Positions 33,572 to 41,037 of a DNA stretch of 64,000 bases are shown here, piece after piece; the stretch's first letter is position 1, and the number at the start of each line of letters is the position of its first letter. The notes below the pieces were generated by a model. The model ran no database searches and was not told the origin of the DNA. It saw only the letters and a list, made by a program, of their open reading frames with translations. The position numbers and the translations under genes were made by a program. Origin of the DNA: Roseinatronobacter bogoriensis DSM 18756 (GTDB lineage: Bacteria > Pseudomonadota > Alphaproteobacteria > Rhodobacterales > Rhodobacteraceae); contig NZ_SORN01000001.1 in assembly GCF_004366635.1 (NCBI RefSeq), forward strand, positions 758,435 through 822,434, given 5' to 3'.

Positions 33572-34900
33572 CTAGCCTCCCGCAGCCCCCACACGCCGTT
33601 CCAGCCGTGGATAAAGCACGCCAAGAAACACCCCGCGCAGCACATTAAGCACGATAAGCGCCATCCACAGGCCGTGATTGCCAAAAACCGGCACCGCCAG
33701 CCAGATGACCAGCCCGTAAATGGCAACGGCCAGAATGACTGTGTTGCGCATCTCGCGCGTGCCGGTGGCGCCGATGAAAATGCCGTCCAGCATATAGGCC
33801 GCCAGCCCCAGCACCGACAACACCACCACATAGGGCAGGAAAACCCGCGCCGCGGCCCGCACATCGGTATCGGTCGCCATCAGGTCTATCACCCACGGTC
33901 CCGCGCCCCAGAACCCCAGCGCCATCACCATCGCCGCCCCAAAGGCCCAGATCGAGGCGCGGATGCTGGCTTGCCGCATCAAACCCACAGAGCGCGCGCC
34001 CACGGCTTGCCCGACCAGCGCTTCGGCGGCAAAGGCAAATCCGTCCAGTGCATAAGCAGTGATCATCAGGAATTGCCACAATATCTGATTGCCCGCCAAT
34101 TCCACATCACCAAACCCGGCCGAGGTGAACAGAAACCCTGTCATAGCGGCCTGCAAGGCAATCGTGCGCAGCATGATGTCGGAATTGACCACCCACATCC
34201 GTTTCAGCCGCACCCGGTCGAAAACGCGTGCCCTATCGCGCCATTGCGCGCCTGCAAAGGCCGCGCGGCACAGCCATAACCCAAGCGCCAGCGCGGTCAG
34301 TTCTGCGATCAATGTGGCAATCGCCACCCCCTGCACACCCCAGCCAAGCCCCAGCACGAACCACAGGTCCAGCACGATATTCAGCCCGTTCATCCACAGT
34401 TGCAGCACCAGCACCCCGCGCGTGCGTTCGGTCGCGATCAACCAGCCATTCACGGCATAAAGCGCAATCGTAGCCGGTGCGCCCCAGATGCGGATGCTCA
34501 GATACTGGCGCGCCAGCCCCTCGACCTCTGGGCTTGCAGGGGCAATGCGAAAGGCCCCTTCCATGATCAGCACTTGCCCCAGCACCATGACAAGGCCTGC
34601 CACCAGCCCGATCATGACCCCGCGCGTCAGAATGGCCCCGCTTTCCGCCAGATCGCCCGCGCCTGTGGCCTGTGCGACCAACCCGGTCGTGCCCATGCGC
34701 AGAAAGCCGAAAATCCAGTAGATCGAGGCCAGAATAATCGCGCCCAAACCCACAGCGCCAATCGGGGCTGCGGCCCCCATCTGGCCCACGACGCCCGTAT
34801 CCACCGCCCCCAGAATGGGCACCGACAGATTGGCCAGCACAATGGGAATGGCAATTTTCAGAATGCGCCGGTCGGTCAGCGCCTGTGGTTTAGCCGTCAT
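33572..34900 (-). CDS. MATE family efflux transporter (DinF-like)
   Basis: Polytopic inner-membrane exporter, 442 aa, with about 12 hydrophobic helices. Seen: the MatE N-terminus RRILKIAIPIVLANLSVPILGAVDTGVVGQMGAAAPIGAVGLGAIILASIYWIFGFLRMGTTGLVAQATG and the matching second half starting NSDIMLRTIALQAAMTGFLF. These are the internally duplicated MATE halves. It starts inside the end of the thioesterase gene (11-bp overlap), so it is the third gene of a minus-strand unit with two thioesterases. The substrate is unknown. It is convergent with pyrD. Confidence 0.9.
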   Translation of the reverse strand: MTAKPQALTDRRILKIAIPIVLANLSVPILGAVDTGVVGQMGAAAPIGAVGLGAIILASIYWIFGFLRMGTTGLVAQATGAGDLAESGAILTRGVMIGLVAGLVMVLGQVLIMEGAFRIAPASPEVEGLARQYLSIRIWGAPATIALYAVNGWLIATERTRGVLVLQLWMNGLNIVLDLWFVLGLGWGVQGVAIATLIAELTALALGLWLCRAAFAGAQWRDRARVFDRVRLKRMWVVNSDIMLRTIALQAAMTGFLFTSAGFGDVELAGNQILWQFLMITAYALDGFAFAAEALVGQAVGARSVGLMRQASIRASIWAFGAAMVMALGFWGAGPWVIDLMATDTDVRAAARVFLPYVVVLSVLGLAAYMLDGIFIGATGTREMRNTVILAVAIYGLVIWLAVPVFGNHGLWMALIVLNVLRGVFLGVLYPRLERRVGAAGG

Positions 34901-35393
34901 TGCGTTGTGGCATCAGGAAATGACCTGTCGCCTGCGCGAATAGCCGCGCGCGATTATCCTGCCACGCCTCGACATGCACAGACGCATAGCGCCTGCCAGA
35001 ACGGTTGACCCGCGCGCGGGCATAGGCATCGCGCGGCAGGCCGGTGCGCAGATAATCTACTGTGAAATCAATTGTCTTGGGCAAGCGCGGCAGGTTTTCG
35101 GCCATGCTTTCGGGTGACAGGCGGCCGGATTCCAGCTCATCCCACAGCATTGCCCAGCTCAGCTCGATAATGGCCGCAACCTCCAAAAAGGATGCAATCA
35201 CCCCGCCATGCAGCGCTGGCAACACCGGGTTGCCGATCAGCTTTTCATCATAGGGCAACACAGCCGTCAATTCGTCACCATGCCGCTCAAAGGCTATGCC
35301 CAGAAACCCGGCATAGGGCACGGCATTGACCAGCGTGGTCAGGGCAGTATCGCGGCGGTGCTTGACTTGCTGGACGGGTTCAGGGCGTTTCAT
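34890..35393 (-). CDS. PaaI/YdiI-type hotdog thioesterase B
   Basis: Single hotdog-fold acyl-CoA thioesterase family protein, 167 aa. Seen: hotdog core VPYAGFLGIAFERHGDELTAVLPYDEKLIGNPVLPALHGGVIASFLEVAAIIELSW, including the LHGG motif at the position of the catalytic region, and DFTVDYLRTGLPRDAYARARVNRSGRRYASVHVEAW. It starts with an ATGA overlap with thioesterase A upstream and overlaps the MATE gene downstream. The pair may act together on related CoA esters; substrates cannot be told from sequence. Confidence 0.85.
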   Translation of the reverse strand: MKRPEPVQQVKHRRDTALTTLVNAVPYAGFLGIAFERHGDELTAVLPYDEKLIGNPVLPALHGGVIASFLEVAAIIELSWAMLWDELESGRLSPESMAENLPRLPKTIDFTVDYLRTGLPRDAYARARVNRSGRRYASVHVEAWQDNRARLFAQATGHFLMPQRNDG

Positions 35394-35812
35394 GCGCTGC
35401 CCTCCTTGCGATCAAAGGTAAAGGCCCCGGTCGCAGTCGCAACAGGGTTCTCAGAATCCTCATCATGGGCTGTGGCGCGCACAAAGGCAACGCGGCGCGT
35501 CACATGATAGCATTGCGCGCGCGCCGTAATCCGCTGGCCCGGGGTTGCCGCGCGCATGTAATCTATGCGCAGGTCAATCGTCGCCGTGGTCAGCGCGCCG
35601 GGGTAGGACATGACGGCGGCCCCCCCGCAGGTATCCATCAGCGCCGAAACGGCACCACCATGAATCACTCCCGTCGCCGGGTCGCCGATAAAACGCGCGT
35701 CCCAAAGCATGGAGATCTGCGCCTCACCAGCGCCAATCTGCTCTAGCTGCATACCAAGCGCGCGGGCAAAGGGCAGGGCATTGATGAAATCAGTCGTGTC
35801 AGGCTTGCTCAT
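35390..35812 (-). CDS. PaaI family hotdog thioesterase A
   Basis: Hotdog-fold thioesterase of the PaaI family, 140 aa. Seen: GMQLEQIGAGEAQISMLWDARFIGDPATGVIHGGAVSALMDTCGGAAVMSYPGAL with the HGG motif, and TIDLRIDYMRAATPGQRITARAQCYHVTRRVAFVRATAHD. The chosen start is ATG 35812 (MSKPDTTDF), typical for the family; an upstream in-frame ATG at 35872 would add 20 unlikely residues. It is the first gene of the thioesterase-thioesterase-MATE unit and divergent from the MerR gene at 35943. Confidence 0.85.
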   Translation of the reverse strand: MSKPDTTDFINALPFARALGMQLEQIGAGEAQISMLWDARFIGDPATGVIHGGAVSALMDTCGGAAVMSYPGALTTATIDLRIDYMRAATPGQRITARAQCYHVTRRVAFVRATAHDEDSENPVATATGAFTFDRKEGSA

Positions 35813-35942
35813 GTCGGGGCCATCTGGTTGCCGGATGGCGCCTTTCTGCGCCCGAACAGGGGGGATTTGCAAGTGCGCCTGTCAAAATTGCATCTTGCCC
35901 GAAGGCCGCGTAGCATTATCCCCTACGCCAAGGAGCACCGGA

Positions 35943-36323
35943 ATGACGACTGACACGCGATTGACCTTCAAAGAAATGTGCGCGCAGTTTGATGTGACGC
36001 CGCGCACCTTGCGCTATTATGAATATATCGAATTGCTAAGCCCCGAGAAAGAAGGTCGGAACCGCTTCTACACTCCGCGCGAAGTCGCGCGCATGACGCT
36101 GATCATGCGCGGTAGGCGCTTCGGCTTCAGTCTGGAAGAAATCCGCCAATGGCTGGAAATCTACCAGAAGGAAGGGACCGAACCGCAATTGCGCGCCTGG
36201 CTGGACATGGCCGACCGACAACTGGTGGCCCTGCGCCTTCAGGCCGAGGAATTGGAACAAACCATAGCCGATCTGGAAAAACTGCGCCGCGAGGCTTCGG
36301 AATTGCTTCCCCCCACAGGTTAA
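35943..36323 (+). CDS. MerR family transcriptional regulator 1
   Basis: DNA-binding regulator, 126 aa. Seen: MerR winged-helix LTFKEMCAQFDVTPRTLRYYEYIELLSPEKEGRNRFYTPREVARMTLIMRGRRFGFSLEEIRQWLEIY (residues 7-74) and a C-terminal dimerisation coiled coil (LRLQAEELEQTIADLEKLRREASELL). There are no metal-binding cysteines near the C-terminus, so it is not of the metal-sensing type. AAGGAG lies 8 bases before ATG 35943. Family knowledge: LiuR-like MerR proteins control acyl-CoA degradation, and the genes that follow are beta-oxidation genes. Paralogue of the next gene. Confidence 0.9.
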   Translation: MTTDTRLTFKEMCAQFDVTPRTLRYYEYIELLSPEKEGRNRFYTPREVARMTLIMRGRRFGFSLEEIRQWLEIYQKEGTEPQLRAWLDMADRQLVALRLQAEELEQTIADLEKLRREASELLPPTG

Positions 36324-36377
36324 ACGTCACGTCATAAACTGCCGTGACGCTGCGTTTAACTTTACGTGCGCGTCAAC
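36319..36377. promoter_or_regulatory. Nested inverted repeats upstream of MerR 2, candidate MerR/LiuR-type operators
   Basis: GTTAAACG (36319-36326) and CGTTTAAC (36353-36360) enclose CGTCACG (36325-36331) and CGTGACG (36343-36349). Just downstream is TTTACGTGCGCGTCAAC (36361-36377), an imperfect ACGT palindrome, followed by TATACC (36383) as a possible -10. ACGT-centred palindromes overlapping the promoter are typical of LiuR-like regulators. The site begins at the MerR 1 stop codon. Confidence 0.5.
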
Positions 36378-36441
36378 TTCAGTATACCAATGTACATGTA
36401 ACCGCCCGCCACAGGTGCGGCGTCATGTTCGGAGGTCAGAA

Positions 36442-36840
36442 ATGGAGTTGGAATACAAAAATATCCGCCAGATGTGCGCAGATTTCGGTGTTACCCCCCG
36501 GACCCTGCGATTTTACGAAGCGAAAGAACTGCTGTTTCCCAAACGCGACGGGCAGCACAGGCTGTTCAGCCGCCGCGATCAGGCACGGCTGAAACTGATC
36601 CTGCGCGGCAAGCGCTTCGGCTTCAGCCTCGAAGAGTTGCGCCAGCTTCTGGATATGTATGACCGCGATGACAGCGAACTCAAGCAGTTGCGCAAGACCT
36701 ATGACATCGCCTGCGAGAGACTGGCCGATATGGAGCGCCAGCGCGCCGAACTTGATGAGGCCATCGCCGATCTGAAACAAGAACTCGCTTGGGGCGAGGG
36801 CGTATTACGCAACGCCGACAGCCCCAAAGCCGCCGAATAA
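36442..36840 (+). CDS. MerR family transcriptional regulator 2
   Basis: DNA-binding regulator, 132 aa. Seen: IRQMCADFGVTPRTLRFYEAKELLFPKRDGQHRLFSRRDQARLKLILRGKRFGFSLEELRQLLDMYDRDD and a C-terminal coiled coil (ACERLADMERQRAELDEAIADLKQEL). It has strong similarity to the preceding MerR in the HTH and RFGFSLEE segments, so the two arose by tandem duplication. GGAGG lies 6 bases before ATG 36442. It ends 12 bases before the acyl-CoA dehydrogenase start, so they are co-transcribed and it likely controls fatty acid degradation, probably by binding the palindromes at 36319-36377. Confidence 0.9.
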   Translation: MELEYKNIRQMCADFGVTPRTLRFYEAKELLFPKRDGQHRLFSRRDQARLKLILRGKRFGFSLEELRQLLDMYDRDDSELKQLRKTYDIACERLADMERQRAELDEAIADLKQELAWGEGVLRNADSPKAAE

Positions 36841-36852
36841 CCGGAGTCCGCC

Positions 36853-38628
36853 ATGCCCAGCTACACTGCCCCTACCAAAGACCTGCAATTCGTGCTGCAT
36901 GATCTGTTGCAGATCAGCCGCTCCGACATTCCCGGCTATGCCGATCTCGAGGCCGATTTTACCGCCGCCATTCTGGACGAAGCTGCCAAGCTTGGTCAGG
37001 ATGTGCTCGCGCCCCTCAACGCCAGCGGTGACAGTGAGGGATGCCGGCTCGAAAACGGCGTTGTCTACACGCCAAAGGGCTTCAAACAGGCATTTGACCA
37101 GATCAAGGCAGGCGGCTGGAACGGGCTGGACCTGCCCGAAGAATTCGGCGGTCAGAACCTGCCCTATCTGATGGGCTCTGCGGTGGGCGAAATCTTCGTT
37201 TCGGCCAATATGGCACTAAACATGTATCAGGGCCTGACGCATGGCGCGATCTCGGCCATTCTTGCGCATGGCTCGGACGACCAGAAGGCGACATATCTGC
37301 CCAAGATGATCTCGATGGATTGGACAGGCACGATGAACCTGACCGAACCCCATTGCGGCACCGATCTTGGACTGATGCGCACCAAGGCCGAACCGCAAGA
37401 TGATGGCAGCTACAAGATTAGCGGCCAGAAAATCTTCATCTCGGCCGGCGATCACGACATGGCCGAGAATGTGATTCATCTGGTGCTGGCCAAGGCACCG
37501 GGCGGGGGCGAAGGGACGAAGGGCATCTCGCTCTTTATCGTGCCCAAATTTCTGGTGGCCGAAGACGGCAGCCTTGGCGCGCGCAATGGCGTATCGGTGG
37601 GCAGTATCGAAGAAAAGATGGGCATTCATGCCAATGCCACCTGTGTCATGAATTATGATGATGCGACAGGCTACCTGATAGGTGATCTGCACAAGGGCAT
37701 GCGCGCCATGTTCACCATGATGAACGAAGCGCGCATCGGTGTGGGCCTGCAAGGCTATGCGCAGGCCGTTGTCGCCTATGAAAACGCGCGCAGCTATGCG
37801 CTGGACCGCCTTCAGGGGCGTGACGTGACCGGGGCGAAAAATCCCGATGGCCCGGCTGATCCGCTGATCGTGCACCCCGATGTGCGCCGGATGCTCATGG
37901 ACCAGAAAAGCTTCGTCGAGGGCGCGCGCGCCTTTACCCTCTGGGGGGCCAGCCTGATCGACCGCGCCCACCGCGCACAGGACAAGGATGCAGATGGCCT
38001 GATCTCTCTGCTGACCCCGGTGATCAAGGGCTTCCTGACCGACAAGGGCTTTGACATGTGCATTCAGGCCCAGCAGGTCTATGGTGGTCATGGCTATATC
38101 GAGGAATGGGGCATGTCCCAATTCGCCCGCGATGCCCGTATCGCCATGATCTATGAGGGGGCCAATGGCGTGCAGGCGCTGGACCTTGTCGGGCGCAAAC
38201 TGGCGCAGGACAGCGGCAAGCATGTCATGGCCTTTTTCGAGATGGTAAAGACCTTCCTCAAGGAAAACGAAGGTGATGCGCGGCTGGAAGGGTTCTTGGT
38301 CCCGCTCAAGGCGGCCTCCAAGGACCTGCAGGCCGCTGGCATGTTCTTCATGCAGCGCGGTATGAAAGCGCCGAATGATGCGCTGGCAGGCTCTAGCGAT
38401 TTCATGCATCTCTTTGGTCATGTCTGCCTCGGGCTGGTCTGGGCGCGGATGGCAAAAGCGGCCTATGCCGCCCTTGATGACGGGGCCACGGATCGTGATT
38501 TCTACGAGGCAAAGATCGCGACAGGGCGCTACTACATGGCCCGCCAACTGCCCGCGACCGCGCTGCACCTCGCGCGCATTCAAACTGGGGCTGACACGGT
38601 CATGGCTCTGGACGCCGAACAGTTCTGA
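36853..38628 (+). CDS. Acyl-CoA dehydrogenase, large FadE-like family
   Basis: FAD enzyme for the first beta-oxidation step, 591 aa, the size of the longer bacterial acyl-CoA dehydrogenases with an extra C-terminal domain. Seen: GWNGLDLPEEFGGQNLPYLMG, MNLTEPHCGTDLGLMRTKAEPQDDGSYKISGQKIFISAGDHD (FAD/substrate region), EEKMGIHANATCVMNYDDATGYLIG, QQVYGGHGYIEEWGMSQFARDARIAMIYEGANGVQALDLVGRKL with the catalytic Glu in YEGANG. The start is preceded by CGGAG. First structural gene after the two MerR genes; fadA and fadB follow 1.2 kb downstream. Confidence 0.94.
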   Translation: MPSYTAPTKDLQFVLHDLLQISRSDIPGYADLEADFTAAILDEAAKLGQDVLAPLNASGDSEGCRLENGVVYTPKGFKQAFDQIKAGGWNGLDLPEEFGGQNLPYLMGSAVGEIFVSANMALNMYQGLTHGAISAILAHGSDDQKATYLPKMISMDWTGTMNLTEPHCGTDLGLMRTKAEPQDDGSYKISGQKIFISAGDHDMAENVIHLVLAKAPGGGEGTKGISLFIVPKFLVAEDGSLGARNGVSVGSIEEKMGIHANATCVMNYDDATGYLIGDLHKGMRAMFTMMNEARIGVGLQGYAQAVVAYENARSYALDRLQGRDVTGAKNPDGPADPLIVHPDVRRMLMDQKSFVEGARAFTLWGASLIDRAHRAQDKDADGLISLLTPVIKGFLTDKGFDMCIQAQQVYGGHGYIEEWGMSQFARDARIAMIYEGANGVQALDLVGRKLAQDSGKHVMAFFEMVKTFLKENEGDARLEGFLVPLKAASKDLQAAGMFFMQRGMKAPNDALAGSSDFMHLFGHVCLGLVWARMAKAAYAALDDGATDRDFYEAKIATGRYYMARQLPATALHLARIQTGADTVMALDAEQF

Positions 38629-38687
38629 GGCAAAAGTGGCAGGCGGGGCCAGCGTGCCCCGCTTCTGCACTGTGAAAGGAAAACCTC

Positions 38688-38900
38688 ATGCCCAAACGGT
38701 TCCGGCTGACACGCCGCGTCAACATCGCCATGACCGAAGATGGCTACCGCAAGTTGCGCCGCTTTGCGCAAGATGCTGGCCTTGATGAAGGAGAGGCAAT
38801 TTCCTTCCTGTTCGAAAATTTCGACTCCGTGACCGATGCTGACACTCTTGGCCATCGCCTGAGACTGTTCAATTCTGATCTGGAAGAACGCAAAAGATGA
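38688..38900 (+). CDS. Small basic hypothetical protein, 70 aa
   Basis: Short protein rich in Arg/Lys with a good ribosome binding site (GAAAGGAAAACCTC before ATG 38688). Seen: a predicted beta strand then helix, RFRLTRRVNIAMTEDGYRKLRRFAQDAGLDEGEAISFLFENFDSV. This pattern of a short strand (VNIAMTEDGYRKL) followed by two helices recalls ribbon-helix-helix DNA-binding proteins, but I cannot assign it to a family. It ends ERKR. It lies 60 bp after the acyl-CoA dehydrogenase and is probably on the same transcript. Codon usage and the ribosome binding site support a real gene. Confidence 0.7.
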   Translation: MPKRFRLTRRVNIAMTEDGYRKLRRFAQDAGLDEGEAISFLFENFDSVTDADTLGHRLRLFNSDLEERKR

Positions 38901-38906
38901 AAATTT

Positions 38907-38941
38907 CCGCCTCCGGCGGGAGTATTTGAAGCAAGAAAATG
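38907..38941 (-). repeat. Recurrent 3'-end element, copy 4 (inverted)
   Basis: On the minus strand: core CATTTTCTTG..CAAATACTCC (38941 down to 38919), then the hairpin CCGCC-GGA-GGCGG (38919-38907). It lies 6 bases after the stop of the 70-aa gene but in the orientation opposite to that gene, unlike the other copies. Confidence 0.7.
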
Positions 38942-39101
38942 GGGGTGTCATGTTACCCCGCCTGACCGACGGCCCTGTTTGGAACCTTCGGCTCCGGGCA
39001 GCCGACAGGCGGGGCATTTCCTTGCACGGTCATCGGCTCTCCAGCCTGTACCGTGCGTTAAGGTTAATGCGTGGGGGTTAAACAAAGATGAAGGACGCGA
39101 T

Positions 39102-39127
39102 CATTTTCTTGCCAAAAATACTCAAAT
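39102..39127 (+). repeat. Recurrent 3'-end element, copy 5
   Basis: The core CATTTTCTTGCC then AAAAATACTCAAAT reads on the plus strand, 42 bases before the GST start, with no gene directly upstream. Together with inverted copy 4 it brackets about 160 bp of structured DNA. Confidence 0.65.
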
Positions 39128-39168
39128 CCACCCGGTGACATCAAATGCCACGTCAGAAGGAAAGCACC

Positions 39169-39798
39169 ATGATTCTGCACTGTTTCGGAGAAAGCGGGAA
39201 TGCCTACAAGGCCGCGCTGACATTGCAAATGGCTGGCATCGAGTGGCAGCCCGCATGGGTGGATTTTTTCGGAGGGGCAACGCGCAGCCCGGAATTCCGG
39301 GCCCTGAACCCAATGGGTGAAGTGCCGGTGCTGGAAGATCAGGGCGATGTCATCACCCAATCCGCTGTTATCCAACTTCATATTGCCGAGCGCGCTGGCA
39401 AGTTCAAAGGCGCGGATGAGGCAGAGCAACGCGAGGTGCTGCGCTGGCTGTTCTGGGACAACCACAAATTATCCGCGCTCGCTGGATCGACCCGTTTTCT
39501 CATGAATTTTCTGCCTGCCCACAAGCGCCCCGAGGCTGTGATTGCCTTTCAACAGGCGCGGCTGGGTGCCAGCTACAAGCTACTGGAGGCGCATCTTGCC
39601 ACGCGTGACTGGATGGTTGGCAACGCCCCGAGCCTCGCGGATTTTGCCTGCTGTGGCTACCTGTATTACCCGGAGCCGTTCGGGTTTACCCGTTCCGAAT
39701 GGCCTGCAATCGACCATTGGCTGGCCCGCATCGCGGAATTGCCCGGCTGGAAACACCCCTATGACCTGATGCCCGGTTCGCCTGCGGACCGCACCTGA
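39169..39798 (+). CDS. Glutathione S-transferase family protein
   Basis: Cytosolic GST-fold protein, 209 aa. Seen: N-terminal thioredoxin-like domain MILHCFGESGNAYKAALTLQMAGIEWQPAWVDFFGG, with the cis-Pro and glutathione-binding ESA-like motif in GEVPVLEDQGDVITQSAVIQLHI, and the C-terminal helical domain including MVGNAPSLADFACCGYLYY (the N-capping SxAD motif). GAAGGAAAG stands before ATG 39169. It is 12 bp upstream of fadA, so it is probably in the same unit. Its substrate is unknown; it may protect against reactive enoyl or epoxide intermediates of fatty acid oxidation, a guess from context. Confidence 0.87.
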   Translation: MILHCFGESGNAYKAALTLQMAGIEWQPAWVDFFGGATRSPEFRALNPMGEVPVLEDQGDVITQSAVIQLHIAERAGKFKGADEAEQREVLRWLFWDNHKLSALAGSTRFLMNFLPAHKRPEAVIAFQQARLGASYKLLEAHLATRDWMVGNAPSLADFACCGYLYYPEPFGFTRSEWPAIDHWLARIAELPGWKHPYDLMPGSPADRT

Positions 39799-39810
39799 GG
39801 AGGAGCAGAC

Positions 39811-41022
39811 ATGCAAGACGCCTATATTTACGACGCCATTCGTACACCGCGTGGCAAGGGCAGGCCGGATGGCAGCCTGCATGAGGTGACATCCGTGCGC
39901 CTGTCCGCACTGACGCTGAACGCGCTGAAATCACGCAATGATCTGGACACACGCGCCATCGAGGATGTGATCTGGGGCAATGTGACCCAAGTGGGCGAGC
40001 AGGGCGGCTGCCTTGCACGCACGGCGGTCATGGCCTCGGATTTCGATGAACAGGTGCCGGGGCTTGCGATCAACCGCTTTTGCGCCTCGGGCATGGAGGC
40101 GGTGAACATCGCCGCCAATCAGGTGCGCGGCGGGGCGGGTACGGCCTATGTTGCGGGCGGGGTTGAAATGATGAGCCGCGTTGCCATGGGCTCTGACGGG
40201 GCGGCTGTGGCGGTTGATCCGTCCATCGCCATGGATGGCTATTTTGTGCCGCAAGGGATAGCGGCTGACATCATTGCAACCGAATATGGCTTCACCCGCG
40301 AGATGGCCGATGCATTGGCCGTCGAAAGTCAGCGCCGCGCGGCGCTGGCATGGGAGGAGGGGCGCTTCGCGAATTCTGTCGTGCCGGTGACGGATATCAA
40401 CGGGTTGACGATACTGGACCGCGACGAATACCCGCGGCCCGGCACCGATATGCAAAGCCTTGGCGCCCTCAAGCCTGCCTTCAAGGATATGGGCGAAACC
40501 ATGCCCGGCTTCGATAAAGTGGCGCTGATGAAATATCCGCACCTTTCACAAATCGAACATATTCACCATGCAGGCAATTCTTCTGGCATTGTCGATGGGG
40601 CCGCGGGCGTGCTGATTGGCAGCAAGGCATTCGGTGAAAAATATGGTTTGAAACCAAGGGCACGCATTCGGGCAACGGCCAAGATCGGCACCGACCCCAC
40701 GATTATGCTGACCGGCCCTGTGCCGGTGACAGAGAAGATCTTGCGCGAGTCTGGCATGCAGATTTCCGACATTGACCTGTTTGAGGTGAATGAAGCCTTT
40801 GCCGCCGTGGTGTTGCGCTTCATGCAGGCCTTCGATGTCAGCGAGGACCGCGTCAATGTGAATGGCGGCGCGATTGCAATGGGCCATCCGCTGGGCGCGA
40901 CCGGCGCCATGATCATCGGCACCTTGCTGGATGAGCTGGAGCGGACCGGCAAGGGCACCGGGCTTGCCACGCTTTGTGTGGCCTCTGGCATGGGGGCCGC
41001 AACCCTCATTGAGCGCGTGTAA
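39811..41022 (+). CDS. fadA: Acetyl-CoA C-acyltransferase (3-ketoacyl-CoA thiolase)
   Basis: Thiolase that cleaves 3-ketoacyl-CoA in beta-oxidation, 403 aa. Seen: nucleophile Cys91 in NRFCASGMEAVN, the second-half motif VNEAFAAVVL, GGAIAMGHPLGATGA with the catalytic His, and the second catalytic Cys in TLCVASGMGAATLIERV. The ribosome binding site GAGGAGGAGC precedes ATG 39811. It ends 15 bp before the fadB gene, giving the paired alpha/beta subunits of a trifunctional complex. Length and context favour a fatty acid thiolase over a biosynthetic PhaA. Confidence 0.94.
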   Translation: MQDAYIYDAIRTPRGKGRPDGSLHEVTSVRLSALTLNALKSRNDLDTRAIEDVIWGNVTQVGEQGGCLARTAVMASDFDEQVPGLAINRFCASGMEAVNIAANQVRGGAGTAYVAGGVEMMSRVAMGSDGAAVAVDPSIAMDGYFVPQGIAADIIATEYGFTREMADALAVESQRRAALAWEEGRFANSVVPVTDINGLTILDRDEYPRPGTDMQSLGALKPAFKDMGETMPGFDKVALMKYPHLSQIEHIHHAGNSSGIVDGAAGVLIGSKAFGEKYGLKPRARIRATAKIGTDPTIMLTGPVPVTEKILRESGMQISDIDLFEVNEAFAAVVLRFMQAFDVSEDRVNVNGGAIAMGHPLGATGAMIIGTLLDELERTGKGTGLATLCVASGMGAATLIERV

Positions 41023-41037
41023 AAGGGAGCAGGACAG

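Larger units (their letters stand above)
38901..39168. other. 268-bp structured intergenic segment flanked by an inverted pair of repeat cores
   Basis: It contains repeat copies 4 and 5 (separate entries) in opposite orientation. Between them are two stem-loops: CCCCGCCTG (38956-38964) with CAGGCGGGG (39006-39014), and GCACGGT (39024-39030) with ACCGTGC (39050-39056). No reading frame with a credible start was seen. Possible 3' structure of the upstream mRNA, leader of the GST gene, a small RNA, or a small non-autonomous element. Confidence 0.5.

Noticed and set aside
37216..38670. 484-aa minus-strand reading frame opposite the acyl-CoA dehydrogenase
   Set aside because: Antisense shadow with no recognisable motif.
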